Of a DNA stretch of 64,000 bases, positions 33,986-43,187 are shown piece after piece. The stretch is from Bacteroidota bacterium (GTDB lineage Bacteria; Bacteroidota; Bacteroidia; Bacteroidales; Prolixibacteraceae). The stretch's first letter is position 1, and each line of letters starts with the position of its first letter. The stretch lies in assembly GCA_029265715.1 (NCBI GenBank), contig JAJUGZ010000009.1, positions 1-64,000 on the forward strand. Reading direction: 5' to 3'. A program made the position numbers and the translations under genes. The notes below the pieces were generated by a model that saw nothing but the letters and a program-made list of their open reading frames with translations, ran no database searches and had not been told where the DNA came from.

Positions 33986-34303
33986 ATGAACATTTACGTA
34001 GGTAATTTAGACTACAACCTGAGAGAAGACGAATTACAGGAAATCTTTGGCGAATACGGTGAAGTTGTTTCTGTAAAAATTGTAAAAGATCGTGAAACCG
34101 GCCGTGCAAAAGGATTTGGCTTTGTTGAAATGGCAAACGAACGCGAAGGTGCTGTTGCTGTTGAGGAACTCGACGGAGCTGAAGTTAATGGACGTGGCAT
34201 TAAAGTAAACGTGGCCCGTCCGCGCGAAGAACGTCCTGAGCGTGGTGAGCGTTCCGGATTTGGCGGTGGTCGCCCACAACAACGTCAGCAAAGAAGATAT
34301 TAA
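33986..34303 (+). CDS. RRM-type RNA-binding protein
   Basis: A 105-residue protein with one RNA recognition motif: RNP2 is IYVGNL (residues 3-8) and RNP1 is KGFGFVEM (around 43-50), with the usual beta-alpha-beta-beta-alpha-beta spacing. The last 30 residues form an Arg/Gly/Gln-rich tail (RPEERPERGERSGFGGG pattern, then RPQQRQQRRY). Small RRM proteins are abundant in Bacteroidota; one in Bacteroides thetaiotaomicron (RbpB) affects polysaccharide-utilisation gene expression, so a post-transcriptional regulatory role is plausible. It has a long 5' leader and its own terminator, and lies just upstream of the sigma/SusCD locus. Confidence 0.92.
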   Translation: MNIYVGNLDYNLREDELQEIFGEYGEVVSVKIVKDRETGRAKGFGFVEMANEREGAVAVEELDGAEVNGRGIKVNVARPREERPERGERSGFGGGRPQQRQQRRY

Positions 34304-34330
34304 TACATATAGCGCTGAATTGATCGAAGA

Positions 34331-34357
34331 GCCCGGTGATAACCCACCGGGCTTTTT
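34331..34357 (+). terminator. Terminator of the RRM gene
   Basis: GCCCGGTG (34331-34338) pairs with CACCGGGC (34345-34352), 8 bp with a 6-nt loop, followed by TTTTTATTTT, 28 nt after the stop codon. Confidence 0.85.
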
Positions 34358-34459
34358 ATTTTGTATTTATTACAAAAAGCATTTGCAGATAATGTTTGAT
34401 TATTTATTTTTAATGCACAGATCCAATTAGTCGCCAGGCGTACATAATTGAAGGTTACA

Positions 34460-35038
34460 ATGTTCAGTGATAGAGAAATATGGCAGAATATACAGCTGGG
34501 AGATGCAACAGCGTTGAGGCTTTTGCACGATCGTTATTTCTATCCCATGTGCTTTTATTCTCGGAAAATACTGAATGATCAAGCCCTTGTTGAAGAAATT
34601 GTGTCAGACTGTTTTATCAAATTGTGGGTAAACCGAGAGTCGATTGTCATACACCAATCCGTAAGAAATTACCTGTATTTGATGCTTCGAAATGCGATAA
34701 TCGACTTTTCCCGGAAAAAGAAAACATTGCCCGTGTTGCACCCAGAAACCTTCCCTGATTTTCCGGATGAACAATTTTTTGAGGAGCAGGAGTTTTATGC
34801 CAAGCTTTATCAGGTTATTGAAAGGCTCCCCGAGCAGCGGCGCCGGATACTGGAGCTGGCAGCTTTCGAGTCGCTTACCTACAAAGAAATTGCCGAGCGG
34901 TTGGAAATATCAGTAAATACCGTTAAAACGCAAATGGGAAGGGCATATCAGTATATAAAAGAGCAGTTTTCTGCTAAAAATGTCGTGTTGCTTGGCCTGT
35001 TTTTGCAAGCGATAGAAAAAAATCAAAAAAAAATCTGA
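34460..35038 (+). CDS. ECF sigma factor (FecI-like)
   Basis: RNA polymerase sigma factor of the extracytoplasmic function type, 192 residues. Region 2 runs from about 15 to 85 (LHDRYFYPMCFYSRKIL, then EEIVSDCFIKLWVN) and region 4 from about 125 to 175 (LPEQRRRILELAAFESLTY, KEIAERLEISVNTVKTQM as the DNA-binding helices). The ATG at 34460 is preferred over a TTG four codons earlier. It is followed 58 nt later by a FecR-like anti-sigma gene and a SusC with an STN domain: the complete chain for trans-envelope regulation of the SusCD locus. Confidence 0.93.
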   Translation: MFSDREIWQNIQLGDATALRLLHDRYFYPMCFYSRKILNDQALVEEIVSDCFIKLWVNRESIVIHQSVRNYLYLMLRNAIIDFSRKKKTLPVLHPETFPDFPDEQFFEEQEFYAKLYQVIERLPEQRRRILELAAFESLTYKEIAERLEISVNTVKTQMGRAYQYIKEQFSAKNVVLLGLFLQAIEKNQKKI

Positions 35039-35096
35039 TTAGGCTGTCACCCTTTCTATCCTCATTTTTCGTCCTTGTAATAAATAACCTGATCTT

Positions 35097-36083
35097 ATGA
35101 ATGCACCTGACGAAAAATGGAATAATTTCATTGCTAACCTTTACAATTCAGAGAAGGATACTCCTGAACCGGATTCGTCTGATGCAGAAATCGGTGAATT
35201 TGATAAAAAGCAAATAAAAAAGATTTTTGACGCGCTGCCTTTTGCTTTTGTCCTCGGCAAAGCCAACAAGAGTAAATCATGGGCTTACATTCATCTGCAA
35301 ATTTCAAAAAATACCAATAAGTATGTTTTATCTTTTCTGAAATATGCGGCAATAGTGGTTGTTGCTATACTGGTTGGCGGAATTGGAAGTACATTGCTTT
35401 TTACCGAAGATGAAAACATGGTGTATGCCGAAGTATCGGTTCCGTATGGACAAATGTCGCAGGTGACCCTTTTTGACGGGACAAAAGTATGGTTAAACTC
35501 CGGATCGGTAATCCGGTATCCCAACCAATTCAACAAAAATCAGCGAAACGTATATTTAGATGGCGAGGCGTTTTTCGAGGTTACGAAAAATCCACATCAG
35601 CCCTTTAAAGTACATGCAAAAAACATGGAAGTTGAAGTGCTGGGAACTTCGTTTAATGTGTCGGCTTATAAAAACGAAAGCGAAACAACGGTTACCCTGG
35701 TTGAAGGGAGCGTGTACATAAATAATGAATCAGGGGAAAAAATCGGAGAACTTGTTCCCGGACAAATGGCATTAATGAAAGAGGGGGCGGATCATATTGC
35801 GTATCACCATGTTGATACGGATTTTTATGCCGGTTGGATTGAAGGAAAGATTGTTTTTAATGATGTTCGTTTAGATGAACTGGCGCCACGGCTTGAACGG
35901 TGGTATAATGTAGAGATCAGCTTTGAAAAGGAAAATTTAAAATCGATGAAATTTTCAGGCACTCTTTTGAAGAATAAGCCGATCGATCAGATATTGGCGG
36001 CGTTGGAATTATTGGCGCCCATCAAATTTCAACATACTGTTATTGTCAATCAACGAGATAAAATACAGGTTAAATCAAAATAA
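35097..36083 (+). CDS. FecR-family anti-sigma factor
   Basis: Inner-membrane regulator that binds the ECF sigma factor and responds to the SusC-like receptor. The first 80 residues are cytoplasmic, a single membrane segment lies around 82-103 (YAAIVVVAILVGGIGSTLLF), and the periplasmic FecR domain follows (VPYGQMSQVTLFDGTKVWLN, then VLGTSFNVSAY). The C-terminal DUF4974 domain, resembling an STN fold, spans about 250-328 (GKIVFNDVRLDELAPRLERW). Length 328 residues is normal. 58 nt after the sigma gene, 122 nt before SusC. Confidence 0.93.
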   Translation: MNAPDEKWNNFIANLYNSEKDTPEPDSSDAEIGEFDKKQIKKIFDALPFAFVLGKANKSKSWAYIHLQISKNTNKYVLSFLKYAAIVVVAILVGGIGSTLLFTEDENMVYAEVSVPYGQMSQVTLFDGTKVWLNSGSVIRYPNQFNKNQRNVYLDGEAFFEVTKNPHQPFKVHAKNMEVEVLGTSFNVSAYKNESETTVTLVEGSVYINNESGEKIGELVPGQMALMKEGADHIAYHHVDTDFYAGWIEGKIVFNDVRLDELAPRLERWYNVEISFEKENLKSMKFSGTLLKNKPIDQILAALELLAPIKFQHTVIVNQRDKIQVKSK

Positions 36084-36205
36084 AAACAGTTCTGCCTATG
36101 GTATATTATTCTTATGAATAAAAAATGGCAGTGAAATGTTGCGACCATTCACACTGCCAGATACTTAAACAAACAAAGAGTGTTTATTTAAAAACAACCA
36201 AACTT

Positions 36206-39200
36206 ATGAAAAAACAATGGATTTTTCATGACCAGCCTTGGTCGTGGACGAAATTATTTCGAATTATGAAACTAACGACGCTGCTAATCATTGGATGTTT
36301 TATTTCGGTGAGTGCTGCAACATACTCACAAAACACCAAATTAAATTTGTCAGTCAAGAATTCGACTTTAGTTGATGTATTTAAAGAAATTGAAAACCAA
36401 AGCGAATTTTACTTTTATTACAAAAACGAAGATGTTGCTCAGAAAAATTCTGTTTCTGTAAATTTAAAAAATGCCAGAATTGATGAAATTATGTCTGACA
36501 TTCTGCAAAATACAGGACTGGAATACAAGATTCTGGACCGGTATATTGTAGTAAAGAAGGCAAATGCTTCATTTTCTGAAATTTTTTCACAACAAGCCAA
36601 AAGCATCAGGGGTAAAGTTACCGGAAGTCAGGGCGAGGCTCTGCCCGGAGTGACCGTTTTTGTAAAAGGCACCTCCAATGGTACAATTACCAATGCCGAC
36701 GGAACCTATGCGTTAAGCAATGTTCCGGCTGATGCGACAATCGTATTTTCTTTTGTCGGTATGGAAACAAAAGAAGTGCAGGTTGACGGCAAAGAGGTTA
36801 TTAATGTCGAACTGAGGGAAGAAACCATCGGGATTGAAGAAGTTGTAGCTATTGGGTATGGTGTCCAGAAGAAAAAACTTACCACTGGCGCAACTATTCA
36901 GGTAAATGGCGAAGATCTGCAAAAATTGAGTACGGTAAGTCCGTTAAGCGCTTTGCAAAGCCAGACCCCCGGAGTGAACATTACACAAAGTTCTGGTATG
37001 CCTGGCGAAGGATTTAAGGTGACTGTGCGTGGGTTGGGAACCGTTGGTTCTTCATCGCCGCTGTATGTTATCGACGGCGTTGCCGGAGGGGACATCAATG
37101 CGCTTAACCCTTCTGATATCGAGTCGGTCGATGTGTTGAAAGACGCTGCTTCGGCTGCAATTTATGGCGCCCGCGCTGCCAATGGTGTTATCCTTGTAAC
37201 AACCAAGCAAGGTAAATCAGGGAAAATGCAAGTTACTTACGATGGGTACTATGGTATTCAGAATCCGTATAAAGTTCCGCCGCTCCTGAATGCAAAAGAA
37301 TACATGACGATTTTGGATGAAATCAATTTCAACGAAGGCTTGGACCCATACGATTGGGCAACGATGATCCCCGGGCTTTATTCCAAAGTACAAAATGGAT
37401 GGAAGGGCACAAACTGGCTGGATGAAATCAGAAATAAAAATGCAGCTACACAAAACCATGCAATCAATATGTTGGGCGGTAGCGATGCATCTAAGTTTTC
37501 AATCGGTTTTTCTTATGCCGATCAGGAAGGTATTTATGGGAGTCCGGTCGAACCAAATTATAAGCGTTATACTGCCCGTATAAATTCAGACCATGTCATT
37601 CTTAAAAACAACGGGCTCGACATTATTAAATTAGGTGAAAACCTGAATTTTAACTACAGCGAGAAAAAAGGGATCGGGATTGGCAATATTTACTGGAACG
37701 ATATCCACAACATGCTGGTTGGTTGTCCGTTAATGCCGGTCTATAACGAATCGGGCGAATATTGGGACAAAAATGACAATACCTCATCCGGATTGAGCCA
37801 GTTAAGCCCGAGCATGGCCAACCCGATTGCCAGCATGGTTTACAGCCGTGGACAGAATTTATCCAAGAACTATGCGTTGAACTCGAATGTTTATCTGGAA
37901 ATACAACCAGTCAAGGGATTGATCATGAAAAGCAGTTTCGGCTATCGGATGAGTGCCAGCAGCTATCGTTCTTATACCCCGACCTACGAACTTTCTGAAT
38001 CAACGATTAATACCATTGATAAGGTCAATCAATCATTGAGCTCCGGCCATAACTGGACCTGGGAAAATACCATTGCTTACTCGTTCAACAAAGGCCAGCA
38101 TTCGTTCAATGCATTGATCGGGCAGTCGTTGGAAAAATGGGGAATGGGCGAGAGCCTGAATGTTACAAACGGATATTCGCTGTTTGACGATTTTGCCCAT
38201 GCCTGGATTGACAATACCCAAAACCTGACATCAGGCGTGACAACATTGTATGGCAGCCCCTGGGGCGAAGGCGGAATTGCTTCATTCTTCAGCCGTGTCA
38301 ATTACGATTATAAAGAAACTTACATGTTGTCGGCAGTTATGCGTGCCGATGGTTCTTCGAACTTTGCCCGTGGCCATCGTTGGGGATATTTTCCGTCGAT
38401 ATCGGCCGGGTGGGTTATTTCAAACGAATCGTTCATGCAAAGCTCTCGCAATTGGATCAACTTCTTGAAGATCAGGGGGAGCTGGGGACAAAATGGGAAT
38501 GCTTCTATTTCAAACTTCCAATATTTGGCTACCGTGTCGTTCGATGAAACAGCTGCTTATTCGTTTGGCAACGTGAAAGATTCTCAATCGACAGGGGCCT
38601 ATGCCGATATTCTTCCCAATAAAGATATTACCTGGGAAACATCCGAACAGCTTGACCTGGGGTTCGATTCGCGCTTCCTGGATTCCCGTCTGGGCTTATC
38701 ATTCGACTGGTATAAAAAGACGACTAAAGATTGGTTGGTCGTAGCTCCGACATTGGCTTCGTACGGAACAGATGCCCCGTATATTAACGGTGGTGATGTG
38801 GAGAATAAAGGTTTTGAAATCGCGTTGAACTGGAACGATAAAGTAGGCGAGTTTACCTATGGAGCAACCCTGAACCTGGCCGCCAATAAAAACAAAGTAA
38901 CCCGGATTGCCAACGGCGAAGGGATCATTCATGGACAAACAAATGTATTAAGCCAGGGTACAACCGAAATGTACCGCGCCGAAGTTGGAAAACCCATTGG
39001 TTACTTCTGGGGCTATAAAACAGCCGGTGTGTTCCAGAATGCCGAACAAATCCAGTCTACAGAAGCCATTTTGCAATCAAATCCGCAGCCTGGCGATTTA
39101 ATTTTTGTTGACACCAGCGGTGACGGGCGGATTACAGAAGATGATAAATGCGAGATCGGGAACCCGCATCCGGATATGACCATGGGCTTAAGTTTCAATT

Positions 39201-39661
39201 TGGGCTATAAAGGGTTCGATTTCAGTGTGACTACCACTGGCGCTTTTGGCCAGCAGATCGCTAAATCATATCGTTCGTTTGCCGACACGAAAGTTCAAAA
39301 CTATACGACAGATATTTTCGGACGCTGGCACGGCGAAGGAACTTCGAACAAATTGCCCCGCCTGACGTCAGGGAGTAACACCAACTGGCAGGAAATCTCG
39401 GATATCTATATTGAAGATGGCGACTATGTAAAAATTCAGAACGTCACATTGGGATACGACTTTAAGAAGTTATTCTCAAAAATACCGTTTGGCCAGGCCC
39501 GTTTGTACCTGACTGCCCAAAACTTATACACCTTTACCGGTTATTCGGGGATGGACCCTGAAATTGGCTATGGCTACGGCGAAAGCTGGGTTTCGGGCAT
39601 TGACTTAGGTTTTTATCCAAGTCCAAGAACTTATCTGATTGGTATTAATCTCAAATTTTAA
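36206..39661 (+). CDS. SusC/RagA-type TonB-dependent transporter with STN signalling domain
   Basis: Outer-membrane TonB-dependent importer, 1151 residues from the ATG at 36206 (an ATG 27 codons upstream adds a non-conserved segment). After the signal region (around MKLTTLLIIGCFISVSA) an STN domain (about 50-120) can signal to FecR. A carboxypeptidase-like domain follows (GKVTGSQGEALPGVTVFVKG), then a TonB-box-like EEVVAIGYGVQKKK, the plug (TVRGLGTVGSSSPLYVIDGV) and a large barrel ending in the hydrophobic LIGINLKF. Typical SusC features. With SusD 6 nt downstream it should form a pedal-bin complex. The substrate is unknown; no glycoside hydrolase is nearby. Confidence 0.96.
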   Translation: MKKQWIFHDQPWSWTKLFRIMKLTTLLIIGCFISVSAATYSQNTKLNLSVKNSTLVDVFKEIENQSEFYFYYKNEDVAQKNSVSVNLKNARIDEIMSDILQNTGLEYKILDRYIVVKKANASFSEIFSQQAKSIRGKVTGSQGEALPGVTVFVKGTSNGTITNADGTYALSNVPADATIVFSFVGMETKEVQVDGKEVINVELREETIGIEEVVAIGYGVQKKKLTTGATIQVNGEDLQKLSTVSPLSALQSQTPGVNITQSSGMPGEGFKVTVRGLGTVGSSSPLYVIDGVAGGDINALNPSDIESVDVLKDAASAAIYGARAANGVILVTTKQGKSGKMQVTYDGYYGIQNPYKVPPLLNAKEYMTILDEINFNEGLDPYDWATMIPGLYSKVQNGWKGTNWLDEIRNKNAATQNHAINMLGGSDASKFSIGFSYADQEGIYGSPVEPNYKRYTARINSDHVILKNNGLDIIKLGENLNFNYSEKKGIGIGNIYWNDIHNMLVGCPLMPVYNESGEYWDKNDNTSSGLSQLSPSMANPIASMVYSRGQNLSKNYALNSNVYLEIQPVKGLIMKSSFGYRMSASSYRSYTPTYELSESTINTIDKVNQSLSSGHNWTWENTIAYSFNKGQHSFNALIGQSLEKWGMGESLNVTNGYSLFDDFAHAWIDNTQNLTSGVTTLYGSPWGEGGIASFFSRVNYDYKETYMLSAVMRADGSSNFARGHRWGYFPSISAGWVISNESFMQSSRNWINFLKIRGSWGQNGNASISNFQYLATVSFDETAAYSFGNVKDSQSTGAYADILPNKDITWETSEQLDLGFDSRFLDSRLGLSFDWYKKTTKDWLVVAPTLASYGTDAPYINGGDVENKGFEIALNWNDKVGEFTYGATLNLAANKNKVTRIANGEGIIHGQTNVLSQGTTEMYRAEVGKPIGYFWGYKTAGVFQNAEQIQSTEAILQSNPQPGDLIFVDTSGDGRITEDDKCEIGNPHPDMTMGLSFNLGYKGFDFSVTTTGAFGQQIAKSYRSFADTKVQNYTTDIFGRWHGEGTSNKLPRLTSGSNTNWQEISDIYIEDGDYVKIQNVTLGYDFKKLFSKIPFGQARLYLTAQNLYTFTGYSGMDPEIGYGYGESWVSGIDLGFYPSPRTYLIGINLKF

Positions 39662-39667
39662 TTCAGT

Positions 39668-41377
39668 ATGAAGAAGATAATATATATATATGTTGCCGCA
39701 GCATCGCTGTTGTTAATGAGCTGTGAGGATTTCCTCGATACGAGCAACTACACGAAAAAGGACACTTCAAACTTTCCGGAAACGGTTGAAGATGCAGAAC
39801 AAATGCTGACTGGTATTTATTCAAACCTGAATTACAGTACGGCAAGCCCTCAAACCTCGTATTTCTATGCGGCCGAACTTGCTTCTGACGATCGCTTTGG
39901 CGGAGGTGGCGAAAATGATAAACTGATGCAGGCGCTGGATTTGCTGATGAACTACCAATCAAACATGCTGGAAGAATTCTGGAAGGTCCGCTATAAAGGT
40001 ATCTTTCGTGCTAACATGGCTCTCGAAACGCTCGATAACTGTTCTGGATATGAAAGTGATGAGCAGAAAAACCAGATGAAAGGGGAAGCCTATTTTATGC
40101 GTGCTTTCTTCTATTTTGAAATGGCATCGTTTTATGGCCAGGTTCCGCTTGTGGTAACGACTGATCCGGTTAACCTCCCGAAAGCAGAACCGGACGAATT
40201 ATACGGGCAAATTGCTTCCGACTTGAAAAATGCCATCTCATTGATGGCGTCAAAACCCTATACCTATGTTGAGTCCGGACATGCAACCAAATGGGCAGCA
40301 GAAGCGTTGATGGCCCGCGTGTTCTTGTTCTACACCGGGTTCTATTCAAAATCGGAACTTCCGTTAGCCGAAGGCGGTTCGGTTTCCAAAACAGAAGTTG
40401 TGGCCTGGCTCGAAGACTGTATTAAAAACAGCGGGCACGAACTGGTTGCCGATTTCCGTAATCTTTGGGCATACACCAACAAGTATACTGTAGAGGACTA
40501 TGCTTACACAAAAGGAAAAGGGTTGAAATGGGTTGAAGACGATGGCGGGGTGAACCCGGAAACATTGTTCTCAATTAAGTATTCTAATTTCCCAAGCTGG
40601 AGCACCACAATTGGTTATTCAAACCAGTACGTGCTTCATTTTGGGTTGCGAGGTGGTCAGGCTTATGCTAATACCTTCCCCTTTGGTCAGGGCTGGGGAG
40701 CTGGTCCAGTTAACCCCACACTCTGGACCGACTGGAAAGCTGCCGAACCAAACGATATGCGCCGTCAGGCTTCCATTATCGATTTGCCAAACGATTTGCC
40801 CGGATATGCCAAAGGCGGCTGGGTCGACTTTGTTCAGGAAACTGACTTCTGGCAGAAAAAATACAGCCCGGTTACCTCTAAAAATGCCGATGGTACTTAC
40901 AATTCGTCATATAGTGTAGCGATGTATGGAACTGCTGAAAACTTCCAGCTCGACAATACACAGGATTTGGTCTTGATCCGCCTGGCCGATGTTTACCTGA
41001 TGCATTCGGAATTGACCGAAACAAACACTTATCTGAATAAAGTTCGTAAAAGAGCCGGATTGCCCGATGAAGCTTATTCGCTGGAAAATATCCAGAAAGA
41101 ACGCCGCTGGGAGCTTGCCTTTGAAGGTGTGCGTTGGAATGATATCCGTCGCTGGGGCATTGCAGGCGATGTGCTTGAAAAACAAATTGGACAACCTTGT
41201 TATTTTAAAGGGGTTGCCGGGGTAACCAAGTCGTTTGGCGGAGGTTATAAAGCCCGCTACAATGCAACGAAGGGGTTCTTCCCAATTCCGGAGAACCAGA
41301 TATCTCTCTCGGAAGGCGTTTTAAAACAAAACGCGGGATGGGGCACCAACGATGCTGAATATTCCGGCTGGAAATAG
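39668..41377 (+). CDS. SusD/RagB-family surface lipoprotein
   Basis: Substrate-binding lid of the SusCD importer, 569 residues. The signal peptide ends in LLLMSC (Cys19) and is followed by an acidic residue run typical of surface-exposed lipoproteins in this phylum (EDFLDT). The TPR-rich SusD fold is indicated by RANMALETLDNC, AYFMRAFFYFEMASFYG and, near the C-terminus, the family motif ENIQKERRWELAFEGVRWND and RRWG, with FFPIPENQI at the end. Starts 6 nt after susC. No ligand can be deduced. Confidence 0.95.
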   Translation: MKKIIYIYVAAASLLLMSCEDFLDTSNYTKKDTSNFPETVEDAEQMLTGIYSNLNYSTASPQTSYFYAAELASDDRFGGGGENDKLMQALDLLMNYQSNMLEEFWKVRYKGIFRANMALETLDNCSGYESDEQKNQMKGEAYFMRAFFYFEMASFYGQVPLVVTTDPVNLPKAEPDELYGQIASDLKNAISLMASKPYTYVESGHATKWAAEALMARVFLFYTGFYSKSELPLAEGGSVSKTEVVAWLEDCIKNSGHELVADFRNLWAYTNKYTVEDYAYTKGKGLKWVEDDGGVNPETLFSIKYSNFPSWSTTIGYSNQYVLHFGLRGGQAYANTFPFGQGWGAGPVNPTLWTDWKAAEPNDMRRQASIIDLPNDLPGYAKGGWVDFVQETDFWQKKYSPVTSKNADGTYNSSYSVAMYGTAENFQLDNTQDLVLIRLADVYLMHSELTETNTYLNKVRKRAGLPDEAYSLENIQKERRWELAFEGVRWNDIRRWGIAGDVLEKQIGQPCYFKGVAGVTKSFGGGYKARYNATKGFFPIPENQISLSEGVLKQNAGWGTNDAEYSGWK

Positions 41378-41450
41378 CTTATTAACGGGTAGGCTAACTA
41401 AAAGAAAGAAGTTATGTGGAGTAGTCACGAGAGACAATGCCCATACAACC

Positions 41451-41568
41451 CGGAAATGTACAAATGGCTATTCTTCGACAATTGCCGGATTGAGAAACGA
41501 TTTCTGAAAAACAGAATTTGATACGAAAATTGCACAAAACAACTTTGAAAATTTATACAGATGAAAAA
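41451..41568 (+). repeat. Interspersed ~100-bp repeat, copy C, supplying a start codon
   Basis: Runs from CGGAAATGTACAAATGGCTA to TTATACAGATGAAAAAAACG and is homologous to copies A and B near 10.7-10.9 kb, 30 kb away. The upstream flank (GCCCATACAACCCG) is also similar to that of copy B (GCTCATACAAACCG). The ATG of the lipoprotein gene at 41561 is inside the repeat's conserved end. Confidence 0.7.
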
Positions 41569-42415
41569 AACGATTATATATGCGTTATTCATATTAGCAG
41601 TAAGCATTGTTGCCTGCGATCCGATTGAAGAAAGAGATTCTATTGGAGGGGCAATCGCTGCTGATCAGCTGGATATTGCTGCAACCCCAATCAAGGTGAA
41701 CGGAAAGAACGGGAATATGATTATTCTCGAGAACCACAGTCCGGTTATGTCTGCCTGGGTTTGTGGTTCGGCAACATCAAACAGTGCTTACGACACGGTG
41801 ATGGTGGTTTCTACCGGCTCTGTCCCGGTAACATTTACCGGACTAAATCCGAATGGTACAAAGATCACCAAAACACTCAGCATCACGGTCGATACTTTGT
41901 CTACCTTGCCAGAGCAATACAAGTATTTGTTCGGAGACCCAACGCAGGGCGTTACCTCCAAAAAATATGTTTGGGACGAAACGGCCGGAGCTGTTTGGGG
42001 AAATGGCGGTTATTTGGGCAATACTTCGCCCGGATGGTGGACCAACGATAAAGCTTCAATGAACTCGAATGATCCGGACTATGGATCGGACGGATACATG
42101 ATTTTTGACTTGAACGGATTGAAACTGACAAAATCGTCGGCTGATGGTTCGAAAACCGTGACCGGCAAAGTTGCGCTGGATTTATCGTATAAAAAACTGG
42201 ACGGGAACGGAGCCGTTTGGTCGAGCGCTAAACTGAAAACCACCAATGTTACCGTACTTTGCGGACGGCAGCCCAACAACGGTAACGCCCCGGTTTATGA
42301 TTATCATATCCTGAAGTTGAACGATTCAAAACTGGTATTGGCTTTCCCCGAAGGCGGAGACGATGCCGGAGCATGGAGCACTGCCTGGTTCTGGATGTTT
42401 CGAAAGGCAAATTAA
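41561..42415 (+). CDS. SusCD-associated lipoprotein of unknown fold
   Basis: A 284-residue lipoprotein with lipobox SIVAC (Cys19) followed by an acidic stretch, the third gene of the SusCD locus, in the position of SusE/SusF-type surface glycan-binding proteins. The first 100 residues look like an immunoglobulin-type beta domain (VPVTFTGLNPNGTKITKT); the second part has many aromatics (KYVWDETAGAVWGNGG, GAWSTAWFWMFRKAN), as is common in ligand-binding modules. I do not recognise a named family. Its start codon lies at the end of an interspersed repeat, 183 nt after susD, and it ends at a strong terminator. Confidence 0.7.
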   Translation: MKKTIIYALFILAVSIVACDPIEERDSIGGAIAADQLDIAATPIKVNGKNGNMIILENHSPVMSAWVCGSATSNSAYDTVMVVSTGSVPVTFTGLNPNGTKITKTLSITVDTLSTLPEQYKYLFGDPTQGVTSKKYVWDETAGAVWGNGGYLGNTSPGWWTNDKASMNSNDPDYGSDGYMIFDLNGLKLTKSSADGSKTVTGKVALDLSYKKLDGNGAVWSSAKLKTTNVTVLCGRQPNNGNAPVYDYHILKLNDSKLVLAFPEGGDDAGAWSTAWFWMFRKAN

Positions 42416-42436
42416 TTAGCAGTTAAGTCTCGGTTG

Positions 42437-42470
42437 AGAGGGCGGATGTTGCTTGATCCGCCCTCTTGTT
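42437..42470 (+). terminator. Terminator of the SusCD operon
   Basis: AGAGGGCGGAT (42437-42447) pairs perfectly with ATCCGCCCTCT (42456-42466), an 11-bp stem with an 8-nt loop, followed by TGTTTC. It separates the SusCD operon from the DUF4369/three-module block. Confidence 0.75.
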
Positions 42471-42568
42471 TCATATATGGCAGAACAAAATCAATCAGAG
42501 ATTTTAACGTTGGGGAATGGCTGATTTTTTGGGGGAGGATTAAATAAAATTTTTGATAAATTTTGGGA

Positions 42569-43168
42569 ATGAAGAAGCTTATATTTTTTCTGTTAGTTGT
42601 GTTGGCCGGGGCATGTCGGAACACTGACAACCGGTTTGTTGTTAACGGGTTTCTTTCGGATAAATCGTTCGATGGGGAAATGATTTACCTGGTGCCTTTG
42701 ATTAATTCAAGTAAAGACCGCGTTGATTCAACGGTAATCGCCGATGGACAATTTAAGTTCGATGTGGCAGTCGATTCGACCGAGATCTGTATTATCCGAG
42801 CCAAACCCGTCTTGCGTTTTTTCTTGCAGGAATTGCTGGTTGTAAAGGAACCGGGCGCAATAACGGTGAAGATTGGGCCGAACAGCGTGGCCAAAGGAAC
42901 CGCACAGAACGATTCGCTTCAGCATTGGAAAGAAAATAAGATCTTGTTTGACAGTCTTCTTTATACCCGTAGAAAACAATACCTTGAAGCCGACGGACAA
43001 TCGAAATTGTTGTTAAAACATCAGGTCGATTCATTAGCCCGGCTTTTTACCGAAATGAATTTTCAGACAGCATTAAACAACAAAAACAATGTGGTGGGGA
43101 AGCTGGTCGGGCAAATGATGTCGCCTTTGTTTTCTGAAGAGCAAAAGAAAAAATTGAATAATAAGTAG
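42569..43168 (+). CDS. DUF4369-like lipoprotein
   Basis: A 199-residue lipoprotein; the signal MKKLIFFLLVVLAGAC ends in Cys16. The mature N-terminus (FVVNGFLSDKSFDGEMIYLV, then VIADGQFKFDVAV) has the beta pattern of DUF4369, a domain often attached to thioredoxin-like proteins in Bacteroidota. The thioredoxin domain itself is missing; the rest is a charged helix (to about residue 199). Start at ATG 42569 rather than TTG two codons earlier. First gene of the block leading into the three membrane-protein/propeller modules, 19 nt before the first of them. Confidence 0.7.
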   Translation: MKKLIFFLLVVLAGACRNTDNRFVVNGFLSDKSFDGEMIYLVPLINSSKDRVDSTVIADGQFKFDVAVDSTEICIIRAKPVLRFFLQELLVVKEPGAITVKIGPNSVAKGTAQNDSLQHWKENKILFDSLLYTRRKQYLEADGQSKLLLKHQVDSLARLFTEMNFQTALNNKNNVVGKLVGQMMSPLFSEEQKKKLNNK

Positions 43169-43187
43169 TACTTTTTAACGCGAAAGG

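Noticed and set aside
34448-42415. Calling the SusCD locus a polysaccharide utilisation locus
   Set aside because: No carbohydrate-active enzymes are present; the substrate class is unknown.
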